NCBI GenBank assembly: GCA_003075315.1
Contig: QDFQ01000002.1
Span: 148,821-212,820 of the forward strand
Length of the DNA: 64,000 bases
DNA from: Arthrobacter sp. TPD3018
GTDB taxonomy: Bacteria > Pseudomonadota > Alphaproteobacteria > Sphingomonadales > Sphingomonadaceae
Reading direction: 5' to 3'
Part shown: positions 9,314 through 17,969 of the stretch, piece by piece
Layout of the letters: every line of letters starts with the position of its first letter
How positions within the stretch are numbered: the stretch's first letter is position 1
Translations under genes and position numbers: made by a program
The notes under the pieces: model-generated
The model's input: the letters and a program-made list of their open reading frames with translations, nothing else
What the model was told of the DNA's origin: nothing
Database searches by the model: none

Positions 9314-9353
9314 CCTATCGTCACCCCCGAACTGGTTCCGGGGTGACGATAGG
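9314..9353. repeat. Compact palindrome after dnaB
   Basis: Fourteen-base perfect arms CCTATCGTCACCCC (9314-9327) and its complement (9340-9353), with inner GAAC/GTTC-like pairing. It shares the GTCACCCC end with the dispersed GTCA palindromes. It sits 15 bp beyond the dnaB stop and may serve as its transcript-end hairpin. The rest of 9179-9313 shows nothing else. Confidence 0.7.
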
Positions 9354-9368
9354 AATGGGGGAGCGGAC

Positions 9369-10862
9369 TCAATACCCCGCGTAATCGCTGAACTTCGTGA
9401 TCGTCGGATCGAACTTCAGCACCACCTTGCCGGTCGCACCGTGACGCTGCTTGGCGACGATCATCTCGGCCAGGCCATAGACGCGCTCCATGTCGCTCGC
9501 CCATTTCGCGTGATCCTCGAACACCTTGGCCTCATCGCCCTCCATCGGGCGCTTGGGTTCGCGCTGCGCGGTGTAATAATCCTCGCGGAACACGAACCAG
9601 ACCATGTCGGCGTCCTGCTCGATCGATCCCGATTCGCGAAGGTCGGACAGCATCGGGCGCTTGTCCTCGCGGCTTTCGACCGCGCGGCTCAGCTGCGACA
9701 GCGCCAGCACGGGTACGTTCATGTCTTTGGCCAGCGTCTTCAACCCGCGCGAAATTTCGGAGATTTCCTGCACGCGGTTTTCCTTGCCGCCCTTACCACC
9801 GCTGGTCAGCAGCTGGAGATAGTCGACGACGACCAGGCCGATCTGATTGTTGTGACGCCGTTGCAGGCGCCGCACGCGGGTGTGCAGCGCGCTGATCGAC
9901 AGGCCGCCGGTATCGTCGATGAACAACGGCAGCTTTTCGAGCTCCGCCGCGGCGGCGGCGAGCTGGCCGAACTCGGCCTTGCTGATCTTGCCCATGCGGA
10001 GCGATTCGGAACTGATCTGCGACTGCTCTGCAAGAATACGCGTCGCCAGCTGGTCGGCGCTCATTTCCAGGCTGAAGAACACGACCTTCGCGCCCACCGA
10101 TTCGCTCGGCGGAATGCCATCCTCCATGTCGCGCATCCAGCGCCGCGCCGCGTTGAACGCGATGTTGGTGGCGAGCGAGGTCTTGCCCATGCCGGGACGG
10201 CCGGCAAGGATCATAAGGTCGGAATGGTGCATGCCGCCGATCTTGGCGTTGACCGAATCGAGGCCCGTGGTGACGCCCGACAGGTTGCCGCCGCTGTTCA
10301 GCGCACGCTCGGCCATCTTGACCGCAGCCGTCGTCGCCTGCGCGAAGGTCTTGGTCGCATTCTCCGCGCCGCCGTCGCCCGCGACCTTGTACAGCTCTTC
10401 CTCGGCCAGCTCGATCTGGGCGCGCGGATTGACCTCCTCGGACGTATCCATCGCGCGTTCCACCAGCGTCCGGCCGACCTGCACCAGCGCGCGGAGCATC
10501 GCCAGGTCGTAGATCTGCGTCGCAAACTGGCGCGCGCCGATCAGGCCCGCGCCCGATCCGGTCAGGCTGGCGAGATAGGACGGGCCACCCAGCTCCTTCA
10601 TCCCCTCGTCCGCCTCGAACATCGGGCGCAGCGTGACGGGGGTCGCCAGCATGTCGTTAACGCGCAAGGTCTTGATCGCGGCGAAGATGCGACCGTGGAC
10701 GGGCTCGTAGAAGTGCGCAGGCTCCAGCCGGTCGATCAGGTCATCGGCCAGACGGTTGTCGATCATCATCGCGCCCAGCATTGCGGCTTCGGCTTCGACG
10801 TTGCGGGGCAGCTGCAGGGGTTCGGCGGGGGCCGCCGGGGTCGGAAATGCTAGAGTCGCCAT
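9369..10862 (-). CDS. dnaB: Replicative DNA helicase DnaB
   Basis: A 497-residue hexameric helicase that unwinds the replication fork. The N-terminal domain starts at PRNVEAEAAMLGAMMIDN. The RecA-like domain contains Walker A GRPGMGKTSLA, Walker B LVVVDYLQLL, and conserved SQLSRAVESR and DLRESGSIEQDAD. I chose the ATG at 10862 (MATLAFPTPAAP). The longer in-frame start at 10919 would run close to the divergent UPF0262 gene and adds a basic, unconserved segment. No intein or insertion is seen. Confidence 0.97.
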   Translation of the reverse strand: MATLAFPTPAAPAEPLQLPRNVEAEAAMLGAMMIDNRLADDLIDRLEPAHFYEPVHGRIFAAIKTLRVNDMLATPVTLRPMFEADEGMKELGGPSYLASLTGSGAGLIGARQFATQIYDLAMLRALVQVGRTLVERAMDTSEEVNPRAQIELAEEELYKVAGDGGAENATKTFAQATTAAVKMAERALNSGGNLSGVTTGLDSVNAKIGGMHHSDLMILAGRPGMGKTSLATNIAFNAARRWMRDMEDGIPPSESVGAKVVFFSLEMSADQLATRILAEQSQISSESLRMGKISKAEFGQLAAAAAELEKLPLFIDDTGGLSISALHTRVRRLQRRHNNQIGLVVVDYLQLLTSGGKGGKENRVQEISEISRGLKTLAKDMNVPVLALSQLSRAVESREDKRPMLSDLRESGSIEQDADMVWFVFREDYYTAQREPKRPMEGDEAKVFEDHAKWASDMERVYGLAEMIVAKQRHGATGKVVLKFDPTITKFSDYAGY

Positions 10863-10936
10863 AAGAGACGCTCTTACCCGAAATTTCGCGCGACGACACG
10901 ATTTGTCGGATCGCCTCAACCCGACTATCGGACCGT

Positions 10937-11419
10937 ATGGCCGACCCGCGGATCATCGACATCACCCTGGACGAGCACAGCATCGGCTGGCGCTCGGCCG
11001 ATGTCGAGCAGGAGCGGCGGATCGCGATCTTCGACCTGTTGGAAGGCAATCACTTCGCCCCCCAACGCCAGCACGCGGACGGCTATGCCGGCCCCTACAA
11101 GATCAAAATCGAATCGGCGGAGGGCCGCCTCGGGATTCACATCCATCGCGCCGACGATACGCATCTGGAGACGCTGGTGCTGGCGCTCGGCCGCTTCCGG
11201 CGCGCGATCAAGGACTATTTCGCGATCTGCGACAGCTATTATCAGGCGATCCGGGCATCGACGCCGCAGCAGATCGAGACGGTCGACATGGCCCGCCGCG
11301 CCATTCACAATGACGCCGCCACGCTGCTGCGCGAACGGCTGGAGGGTAAAATCGACGTCGACTTCGACACCGCACGCCGCCTGTTCACGCTGATCTCCGT
11401 CCTGCACCTGCGCGGCTGA
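10937..11419 (+). CDS. UPF0262 family protein
   Basis: A 160-residue protein with the UPF0262 features IIDITLDEHSIGWRSADVEQ, then ERRIAIFDLLEGNHF and GPYKIKIE. This family is almost confined to Alphaproteobacteria and has no established function. It is divergent from dnaB and overlaps the next gene by one base (TGATG), giving a translationally coupled trio with the GH25-like gene and cdd. Confidence 0.9.
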   Translation: MADPRIIDITLDEHSIGWRSADVEQERRIAIFDLLEGNHFAPQRQHADGYAGPYKIKIESAEGRLGIHIHRADDTHLETLVLALGRFRRAIKDYFAICDSYYQAIRASTPQQIETVDMARRAIHNDAATLLRERLEGKIDVDFDTARRLFTLISVLHLRG

Positions 11420-12096
11420 TGGCGTACGGCATGCTGAAAGCGGTGGGCGCGATGGTCGTCGCCGGTGCGATCGGTATCGGCGGGTGGAGCTATGCGACGG
11501 CCTGGCATCCCAAGATGAGCCAATATCCGTTGCAGGGCATCGATCTGGACGAGCGCCCCGGACCGATCGAGTGGGGCACGGTGCGCGCGCGCGGCGCCGA
11601 CTTCGCCTATCTGGTCGCCACCTCCGGCGCCGATCGCCGCGATCCGGGGTTCGAGGCGAATTGGGCGGCGTTGCCCGATGCCGGGCTGCGTCGCGGCGCG
11701 ATCCATCTCTATTCGCTCTGCCAGCCAGCGAAGGAACAGGCGAATGCGGTCAACGCCTTCGTGCCCCGCACCGCCGACGCGTTGCCCGTGGCAGTCGATG
11801 TCAGTTTCAGCGGCGATTGCACCGCGCGACCGGATCGCGACGCGCTGATCGCCGACCTCAAGACGTTCATCCATATGGTCGAGACGCACACCGCCAAGCC
11901 GGTGATGCTGCGGGTCAGCAAACCCGTCGAATCGACCTATCAACTCACCGCTGCGATCGAGCGCCCGATCTGGGCGATGCGCACCTTTTTCGCCCCCACC
12001 TATCCCGCCCGCCCGTGGCAGATGTGGCGGGCGAGCGATATGCGCCGCATCGACGGCATCGAAGCCCCCGTGAATTGGGACGTAGTCGCACCATGA
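11419..12096 (+). CDS. GH25 (lysozyme-like) secreted or membrane-anchored protein
   Basis: A 225-residue protein with an N-terminal hydrophobic helix (AVGAMVVAGAIGIGGWSYA) and a GH25-type barrel: GIDLDERPGPIEWGTV at the first strand, FAYLVATSG, GAIHLYSLC and AVDVSFSGDC. Typical GH25 enzymes have DxD/DxE acidic pairs. Here VDVSFSGD replaces the usual DVE, so muramidase activity is uncertain. It overlaps UPF0262 by TGATG and the cytidine deaminase by 4 bp. Confidence 0.78.
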   Translation: MAYGMLKAVGAMVVAGAIGIGGWSYATAWHPKMSQYPLQGIDLDERPGPIEWGTVRARGADFAYLVATSGADRRDPGFEANWAALPDAGLRRGAIHLYSLCQPAKEQANAVNAFVPRTADALPVAVDVSFSGDCTARPDRDALIADLKTFIHMVETHTAKPVMLRVSKPVESTYQLTAAIERPIWAMRTFFAPTYPARPWQMWRASDMRRIDGIEAPVNWDVVAP

Positions 12097-12545
12097 CCGA
12101 AACCACCCCCGCCGATCTGATCAGTGCTGCGCGCGAGGCGGCCACCCGCGCCCATGCGCCGTATTCGCGCTTTGCGGTCGGCGCGGCGCTGCTGATGACC
12201 GACGGCAGCCTCGTCACCGGCGCCAATGTCGAGAATGCGAGCTATGGCCTGTCGCTCTGCGCGGAGACGGTGGCCATTGCCACGGCGAGTGCCGCCGGGC
12301 GTTTGCGCGAGGTCGTCGCGGTGGGCGTGATCGGCGGCGCCATGGACGCCGACGGCCGCGCGACGGGGACCGCCCCCGTCAGTCCCTGCGGCCGCTGCCG
12401 CCAGGTCCTCAATGAAGCCGCACAGCTCGGCGGCCGCGACCTGCTCGTTCACTGCGGCGCTGCCGAGGGTGACGCGATCGCAACCTACCGTTTGTCGGAA
12501 CTGCTGCCCGCCGCATTCGGACCGGCGGATCTGGGAATCGGGTAA
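12093..12545 (+). CDS. cdd: Cytidine deaminase
   Basis: A 150-residue zinc enzyme of pyrimidine salvage that converts (deoxy)cytidine to (deoxy)uridine. Zinc and catalytic residues are C56-A-E58 (SLCAETVA) and PCGRCRQ (C99, C102). The substrate loop NVENASYG is intact. ATG 12093 overlaps the preceding stop as ATGA, fixing the start. It is the homotetrameric short form. It ends 59 bp from the convergent RcnB/glycine-zipper gene. Confidence 0.95.
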   Translation: MTETTPADLISAAREAATRAHAPYSRFAVGAALLMTDGSLVTGANVENASYGLSLCAETVAIATASAAGRLREVVAVGVIGGAMDADGRATGTAPVSPCGRCRQVLNEAAQLGGRDLLVHCGAAEGDAIATYRLSELLPAAFGPADLGIG

Positions 12546-12604
12546 CCCCTCAGAAGAACGCCGGCGCGACGCGGATCGCCGCATCGCGCCGTGCTTCGCT
12601 TCGC

Positions 12605-13816
12605 TTATTGGCAGGCGCAGGTCGGCGCCGGGCGCCAGACGCGTTTGGTCTTCGTATGCGCCGCTATCGGACGCCGCACCACCTTCGCACGGCGGGTGTA
12701 GGTCACCGCGTCTTCATAGGTTTCCGTCGTCGTAGTCGTCGTGACTACGGGCGCGGTCTGCACCACGACCGTCGTGGTCGTCGCGCCGGGGTAATAATAG
12801 CCGCCCTGGTAATAACCCGAACCGCCTGCGCTGGTCGTCACCGTGGTGACACCATCAGCCGAGCGCCATGCGCGGCCGTTGTCGACATAACCGACCGGCG
12901 GGGGTGGGGGCGGGGCATAAGCGGGCGGCGGCGGAGGCGGCGGCGCATAGGCCTGCGGCGGCGGGGGCGGCGGATAATCCGGCGCGACCGGGATCGCATA
13001 GCTGCGATCGTCGCCGCGATGGCGGCGTCCGCGATCCTCCGCCTTGTCGATCGCATAGCCCGCTGCAGCTCCTACGCCCGCGCCGATCAGCGTCCCACCC
13101 AGCCGATTGCCACGCCCGGCGATCAGATTGCCCGCGACACCACCGACGACGGCGCCCGCCACGGCGCCACCGACGCCATTGTCGCGGTGCTCATAGCCAC
13201 GCGGATCGTAACCAGTGTCCGCATAGACGCGGTCGTCGCTGGCATAATAGTCGCTGTCATAGGCATCCCAATTGATGCCGGGCCGCGTATCGTAGACCGC
13301 GCCGCGCCCGTCGACGAGCACGGCATCGTCATAATAACGGACCCAATTATAGCCCGCCGTCGGCTGCGTCAGGCCATAGGTCTGCCAGTCGGTGATGTAG
13401 AAGCGGGGCGACACCCAGTAGCTGGGCAGCGCATAACCCCGATAGGGGCGGCGATAGGCCCGCCAGCCACCGGGCGCGTTGACCCCGCCCCACCAGCGAC
13501 CATCCACCTTGCTCCCCCAGCGCGACCGGCCAAGCTGTACCCGCGGCGGCTGACCCGCCGGGCCGTTCCACTGCGGCTGCGGCTGAGATGGGACGGGGCG
13601 CACCACGGACGCCGGTCCGGGCTGTCCCGGATAGCCGCCGCGCTGCCATGGGGCCGGCTGCCACGCGCCGCGTCCCTGGATCGCCGGTGCCGGTGCCATG
13701 CCGGCGCGCGGTGCCGGGAAGTTCGCCCCCGGGCCCTGCATCACCACGCGATCCTGCGCGCCCGCACCGGTAGCGGTCAGCGCAAGAATAGCGGTCGCGA
13801 TCAGCACGCTGCGCAT
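12605..13816 (-). CDS. Envelope protein: RcnB-like domain plus glycine-zipper and Pro-rich segment
   Basis: A 403-residue exported protein starting at ATG 13816 behind GGGAG (MRSVLIATAILALTATGAGA signal). After a P/G/Q-rich stretch comes an RcnB-like motif (SPRFYITDWQTYGLTQPTAG, then YNWVRYYDDAVLVDGRGA). Next is a glycine-zipper membrane segment (VAGAVVGGVAGNLIAGRGN, then GGTLIGAGVGAAAGYAI), a run of proline blocks with APPPPP repeats, and a Thr/Val-rich tail (TTTTVVVQTAPVVTTTTTT). RcnB proteins are periplasmic and linked to metal export. The zipper suggests outer-membrane association. The combined architecture makes function uncertain. Confidence 0.8.
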   Translation of the reverse strand: MRSVLIATAILALTATGAGAQDRVVMQGPGANFPAPRAGMAPAPAIQGRGAWQPAPWQRGGYPGQPGPASVVRPVPSQPQPQWNGPAGQPPRVQLGRSRWGSKVDGRWWGGVNAPGGWRAYRRPYRGYALPSYWVSPRFYITDWQTYGLTQPTAGYNWVRYYDDAVLVDGRGAVYDTRPGINWDAYDSDYYASDDRVYADTGYDPRGYEHRDNGVGGAVAGAVVGGVAGNLIAGRGNRLGGTLIGAGVGAAAGYAIDKAEDRGRRHRGDDRSYAIPVAPDYPPPPPPQAYAPPPPPPPAYAPPPPPPVGYVDNGRAWRSADGVTTVTTSAGGSGYYQGGYYYPGATTTTVVVQTAPVVTTTTTTETYEDAVTYTRRAKVVRRPIAAHTKTKRVWRPAPTCACQ

Positions 13817-13954
13817 CGTCGTCTCCCTGTTACCGAGGCGCATGCCTTCGCCCCGGATATTAACACGTTATTCACCTTGCGGCGTATCACGCGCCAAACG
13901 GAGTCGCCAGAGCGCGGGTTCCCTGCCCTGTGCGCTGCCCTGTCCCGAATCGGT

Positions 13955-14437
13955 TCAGGCGATCCGCGCGGCCAGCCGCGCACACAGCGCCTCGCACCCC
14001 GCCGCATCGTCCGGATCGAAGCGGGCAGGCTCAGGGCTGTCGAGGTCGAGCACGCCGATCAGCCGCCCCTCGTGGACGATCGGCACGACCAGTTCGGAAC
14101 GGCTTGCCGCGTCGCAGGCGATATGGCCGGGAAAGGCATGGACGTCCTCGACCAGCTGCGTCTCAAGCGTCGCCGCAGCGGTGCCGCATACGCCCTTGCC
14201 CAACGGGATCCGGATGCACGCCGCCTTGCCCTGGAACGGCCCCAGCACCAGCTCACCGTCCACCATCCGATAGAAGCCCGCCCAGTTGAGGTCCGGCAGA
14301 TACTGCCACACCAAGGCGGCGGCATTGGCCATATTGGCGATGGCGTCGGGTTCGTCCGCGGTCAGCGCGTCGAGCGCTCCCAGCAGGTCATGGTACAGAT
14401 CGGCCTTCGAGCCGCCGGAGATATCGAACTGGTACAT
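13955..14437 (-). CDS. msrC: Free-methionine-(R)-sulfoxide reductase (GAF fold)
   Basis: A 160-residue GAF-domain enzyme that reduces free Met-R-sulfoxide. Three cysteines, C74, C84 and C108, in ACIRIPLG, GVCGTAAA and IACDAASRSE have the 10 and 24 spacing of the E. coli enzyme (C84, C94, C118), and the ligand residues NWAGFY and VLDLDSPEPARFD are present. I use ATG 14437 (MYQFDISGG). An ATG 18 bp upstream is possible. It lies 10 bp after arfB on the same strand. Confidence 0.93.
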   Translation of the reverse strand: MYQFDISGGSKADLYHDLLGALDALTADEPDAIANMANAAALVWQYLPDLNWAGFYRMVDGELVLGPFQGKAACIRIPLGKGVCGTAAATLETQLVEDVHAFPGHIACDAASRSELVVPIVHEGRLIGVLDLDSPEPARFDPDDAAGCEALCARLAARIA

Positions 14438-14465
14438 GGCGCGCGATGTAGGCAAGGCGGCCGCA

Positions 14466-14891
14466 TCAATCCAGCCGCACGCGACCGCGATTGGCCTTCA
14501 CCGTGCTGCGGCCCTTCTTCTCGTCGACGCGCTTCGCCTTGGCCGATCGGCTAGGCTTGGTCGGACGGCGCTTCTTGGGGACGATCGTCGCCTCCTGGAT
14601 GAGCGCGACGAGCCGTTCGCGCACCTCGCGCCGGTTCAGCTCCTGCGACCGCGATCCGTCGCCGCGCAGCGTCAGCACGCCGTCCTTGCTGAGCCGCGAT
14701 CCGGCGAGGACGGTCAGCCGCTGCTTCACCAGATCGGGCAGGTTGGGCGATCCCCACACGTCGAAGCGCAGCATCACCGCGCTGTCGGTGGTGTTGACGT
14801 GTTGGCCGCCGGGACCGGACGCGCGAGTGAAGCTCTCCTCGATCTCGCGCTCGTCGATCGCGATGGCGCGGGTGACGTGGATCAGCGGCAC
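14466..14891 (-). CDS. arfB: Alternative ribosome-rescue factor ArfB (YaeJ-like)
   Basis: A 141-residue peptidyl-tRNA hydrolase that rescues stalled ribosomes. The GGQ catalytic loop is in TRASGPGGQHVNTTDSAV, and the basic C-terminal tail (RPTKPSRSAKAKRVDEKKGR) enters the mRNA channel in the family. The start is GTG at 14891 (VPLIHVTRAIAIDE), 10 bp after the pseudouridine-synthase stop. Longer frames overlap that gene, and the ATG near 14900 is out of frame. Coupled downstream to the Met-sulfoxide reductase gene. Confidence 0.92.
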   Translation of the reverse strand: MPLIHVTRAIAIDEREIEESFTRASGPGGQHVNTTDSAVMLRFDVWGSPNLPDLVKQRLTVLAGSRLSKDGVLTLRGDGSRSQELNRREVRERLVALIQEATIVPKKRRPTKPSRSAKAKRVDEKKGRSTVKANRGRVRLD

Positions 14892-14901
14892 GGGCGCATC
14901 G

Positions 14902-15558
14902 TCAGGCCTCGGCGAGGTCGGGCCAGGCGCCGAATCGCTCGGGCAGCGGCGCCTCGGCGCGTACCGGCTCCTTGTTCGCACGCGGCACGGTCAGAGCCGC
15001 GGCGTGCAGCATCATGCCGCCCGTCTCGCCCGCGCCGTAGACGGGATCGCCGACCACCGGCAGACCCAGACCGCTTGCCGCGTGGACGCGGATCTGGTGC
15101 GTACGCCCCGTCGTCGGCCGAAATTCGACCAAGGCGCGCCCGTCCCGCACCGCGAGCGTCCGCCACGCAGTATGCGCGGCCTTGCCAGTCGGATCGGCGA
15201 CCATGCGCCAGCCCGTCTCACGCGTGCTGACCTTGGCGAGCGCCAGATCGATCTCGCCCGCCGATTCGCGCGGCACACCCGCCAGAATGGCGAGATAGCG
15301 CTTCTCGACCTCGCCGCGCTCGAACGCCTGCTGCAAACGCGCATGCGCTTTTGGATTGCGCGACAGCAGCAGACAGCCGCTGGTGTCACGGTCCAACCGG
15401 TGCACCGCCTGCGGCCAGCGCTGGAAGCCGAACTTCAATGAATCGAGGTGGTTCTCGAGACTGAGGGAGCCGTCACGGGGCTTGTCCACCGGCAGCCCGG
15501 CGGGCTTGTCGATGACCAGGGCCTCGCCGTCGATGAACAATACGCGGTCGCCATGCAT
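14902..15558 (-). CDS. RluA-family pseudouridine synthase
   Basis: A 218-residue catalytic domain without an S4 domain. The catalytic aspartate is in VHRLDRDTSGCLLLSRN, and GRTHQIRVH and PVVGDPVYG are the other family motifs. The short, S4-less form is typical of RluA/TruC-like enzymes, but the target RNA position cannot be told from sequence. It is divergent from the M15 peptidase gene, with 48 bp between the two ATGs, and heads a three-gene minus-strand run with arfB and msrC. Confidence 0.92.
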   Translation of the reverse strand: MHGDRVLFIDGEALVIDKPAGLPVDKPRDGSLSLENHLDSLKFGFQRWPQAVHRLDRDTSGCLLLSRNPKAHARLQQAFERGEVEKRYLAILAGVPRESAGEIDLALAKVSTRETGWRMVADPTGKAAHTAWRTLAVRDGRALVEFRPTTGRTHQIRVHAASGLGLPVVGDPVYGAGETGGMMLHAAALTVPRANKEPVRAEAPLPERFGAWPDLAEA

Positions 15559-15606
15559 GCGAAACGCCTTGCCACTCCATCGGTCTTCGCGCCAGAGGCA
15601 GCCGCG

Positions 15607-16374
15607 ATGCGCTTTCCCGCCCTTCTCGCTTTGCTATCCCTGGCATCGCCTGCCAGCGCGCAGGTCTGCGCCGGTGCCGCAGCGGCGATGGCGAACGATG
15701 GTCGCGTCTACGGGCACCTCGCTTATGGCGACGCGCCGCCGGACGATTTGGTCGAGGCGCCACGCGGCTTTGGGCTGCACGGCTGCCTGTTGCGGCGCGA
15801 CGTCATCCCCGATCTCGAACGCCTGCTTGCGGCGGCAAAGGGCGATCCCGCGGTGATGGGCACGCTGCGCGGCCTGTCCTGCCATCGCTCGATCCTGCGC
15901 CAGGCATCGGTCTTCTGCCGCGAACATCCCGACAGCGCCGCCAATGCCGATGCCAAGCGTGCGATTTCGGTCGCTCCACCGGGGCATAGCGAACATGCGA
16001 CGGGCTATGCACTCGATTTCGCGGTTCGCCCGGCGAACGGCTGCCCCGATGCCGAAGCATGCATGGCAGCGACCTCGGCCGCGCGTTGGCTGCTCGCCAA
16101 TGCGCCGCGCTTCGGGTTCGAGCTGTCTTTCCCAGGCGGCAATCGTCAGAACGTGAAGTGGGAACCGTGGCATTGGCGCTGGGTCGGCACCAGCGCGACC
16201 GCGCCGGGCGCAGCCCGTGCCCGCTTCCTCTTCGCCCGCGCACGCGACCAGTTTCCCGCCGACCCCGCAGTCGACCCGGTCAGGACGATCGCCCACGTGA
16301 CGCCGGTGGTCTACGTCACCGTGCCGACCTGGGTCGCCCCGCCCCAAAAGGGAAAAACGAAGCGCCGCCGCTGA
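15607..16374 (+). CDS. Secreted M15-type D-Ala-D-Ala carboxypeptidase/endopeptidase
   Basis: A 255-residue protein with signal peptide MRFPALLALLSLASPASAQ (ATG 15607). M15B zinc motifs are present: GHSEHATGYALDF (H and D ligands) and WEPWHWRWVG (catalytic Glu and third His ligand). Four or more cysteines (CAGA, GCLLRR, LSCHRS, FCREH, GCPDAEAC) suggest disulfides in the periplasm. The tail PPQKGKTKRRR is strongly basic. It is convergent with trmB, with 3 bp between the stops. Confidence 0.88.
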   Translation: MRFPALLALLSLASPASAQVCAGAAAAMANDGRVYGHLAYGDAPPDDLVEAPRGFGLHGCLLRRDVIPDLERLLAAAKGDPAVMGTLRGLSCHRSILRQASVFCREHPDSAANADAKRAISVAPPGHSEHATGYALDFAVRPANGCPDAEACMAATSAARWLLANAPRFGFELSFPGGNRQNVKWEPWHWRWVGTSATAPGAARARFLFARARDQFPADPAVDPVRTIAHVTPVVYVTVPTWVAPPQKGKTKRRR

Positions 16375-16377
16375 CGC

Positions 16378-17058
16378 CTACCGTCGGATGTAGCGGAAGT
16401 ACCACACCTCGTGGCCCTGCCGACGCGCCTTGCGTTCGTAGCGGGTCTCGGGCCAGTCGTCGGGACGGACCAGGAAGTCGGCGGGCTCGCGCGCCTGCCA
16501 TTCGAAGTCGCGGCGCTGGTCCATCACCATCATCGCCCAGCGGCAATAGGTCGGATCGTCGGTGCCCAGCCGGAATTCGGCGCCTGGCTTCAGCTTGGCG
16601 GCGATGGCGTCGAGCGGGCCATGGTTGACCATGCGGCGCTTGGCATGGCGCGCTTTGCGCCACGGATCGGGGTGAAGCAGATAGACGCGCGACAGGCTGG
16701 CGTCGGGCAGCCGCTCCACCACGTCGAGCGCATCGCCCATGTGCAGCCGCACATTGGTTAGGCCACCATCGCGGATATGACCCAGCGCGCCGACCACGCC
16801 GTTCAGGAACGGTTCGCAGCCGATGAAGCCCGTTTCCGGGCGCATCGCCGCCTGTCCCGCCAGATGCTCGCCCGCGCCGAAGCCGATCTCCAGTTCCAGC
16901 GGCCGGTCGTCGCCGAAAAGCGCCTTGCCCTCGATCGGGCCCGTCTCGGGAACGCTGAGCGCGTCGAGCGTCTCCTCGACCAGGGCGGCCTGACCGACGC
17001 GCAATTTATGGCCCTGACGGCGGCCGTACAGGCGGCGGATGGTGGCGGGATCGTTCAT
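16378..17058 (-). CDS. trmB: tRNA (guanine-N7-)-methyltransferase
   Basis: A 226-residue SAM-dependent enzyme that makes m7G46 in tRNA. The SAM-binding motif is LELEIGFGAGEHL. The family signatures VYLLHPDPWRKARHAKRRMV and LGTDDPTYCRWAMMVM are intact. The start used is ATG 17058 (MNDPATIRRLYGRRQG), since homologous N-termini begin near here. ATG 17088 is an alternative. In many Alphaproteobacteria trmB directly follows metK and lnt, but here metK lies 1.8 kb upstream with three opposite-strand genes between. Confidence 0.93.
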   Translation of the reverse strand: MNDPATIRRLYGRRQGHKLRVGQAALVEETLDALSVPETGPIEGKALFGDDRPLELEIGFGAGEHLAGQAAMRPETGFIGCEPFLNGVVGALGHIRDGGLTNVRLHMGDALDVVERLPDASLSRVYLLHPDPWRKARHAKRRMVNHGPLDAIAAKLKPGAEFRLGTDDPTYCRWAMMVMDQRRDFEWQAREPADFLVRPDDWPETRYERKARRQGHEVWYFRYIRR

Positions 17059-17156
17059 GGCGCCGCGCCCTAGAACAGATTGATGCATGAGGGAAACGCC
17101 CCAATTGCGCCCAGCGGCGGGACCCAAGCGCCGCGATCGACCGTTCCACGCCCGCA

Positions 17157-17969
17157 ATGGCAGCCCCTCCCGCTTCATCCAACGACGATCTGAAGGCCGC
17201 CGACGCCAAGGATCTGCATCGCACGGTGCGCGAAGACGGCGAGCAAGAGCTACGCCGCCCGGTGCGATCGCTGTTTTGGTCGGGTCTTGCCGCTGGCATC
17301 GCAATCAGTGTGTCGCTGCTCGCCGAGGCTGCATTGCACGCGGCTTTGCCCGCCATGCCCTGGCGCGAATTGGTCGTCGGACTGGGCTATCCGGTCGGGT
17401 TCATCGTCGTCATCCTTGGCCGGATGCAGCTGTTTACTGAGAGCACGATCACCGCGATGCTCCCGCTCGTCACGCGGCCGTCGCGCTGGGCGCTGGGGCG
17501 GACGCTGCGCCTGTGGGGCATCGTGCTCGCTGCCAATCTGTGCGGCACCGCCATCGCCGCCTTCGCGATCGCCAGCGGCGCCATGGGCAGTTCGGCAATC
17601 CACGATGCCGCACTCGCCATCTCGCAGGGGATCACCGAGCTGTCTCCGGGGCGCACCTTCATCAATGCGGTACCGGCCGGATTCCTGATCGCAGTCCTCG
17701 CCTGGGCGCTGCCCAATGCGCGTGAACAGAGCGTAACGGTCATCGGCATCTTCACCTATGTTCTGGCGATCGGCAGCTTCAGCCATTCGATCGTCGGCTC
17801 GGCGGAGGCATTTCTGTTATGGTTCGCCGGTCAGACTGGGGCATGGCAGACGCTGGGCGGATTGATCGCGCCGGCCGTGCTTGGCAATCTGTTCGGCGGC
17901 GCCGGCATCTTCGCATTGCTCGCCCACGCACAGGTTCGTGGCGAGATGCCACAGGGAGACAATCGGTGA
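17157..17969 (+). CDS. Formate/nitrite transporter (FNT) family channel
   Basis: A 270-residue inner-membrane protein with about six hydrophobic helices after a 40-residue charged N-terminus (LKAADAKDLHRTVREDGEQE). Helices include FWSGLAAGIAISVSLLAEAA, ELVVGLGYPVGFIVVILG and AVPAGFLIAVLAWALP. The FNT half-helix region QLFTESTITAMLP is clear, and FSHSIVGSAEAFLLWF carries the central His of FNT pores. The long N-terminus resembles the YfdC subgroup, whose substrate is unsettled. It overlaps the next gene (GTGA). Confidence 0.87.
   Translation: MAAPPASSNDDLKAADAKDLHRTVREDGEQELRRPVRSLFWSGLAAGIAISVSLLAEAALHAALPAMPWRELVVGLGYPVGFIVVILGRMQLFTESTITAMLPLVTRPSRWALGRTLRLWGIVLAANLCGTAIAAFAIASGAMGSSAIHDAALAISQGITELSPGRTFINAVPAGFLIAVLAWALPNAREQSVTVIGIFTYVLAIGSFSHSIVGSAEAFLLWFAGQTGAWQTLGGLIAPAVLGNLFGGAGIFALLAHAQVRGEMPQGDNR

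Noticed and set aside
12608..14554. 648-codon plus-strand frame across the RcnB and msrC genes
   Set aside because: It crosses two confident minus-strand genes and is R/H/G-rich without motifs.
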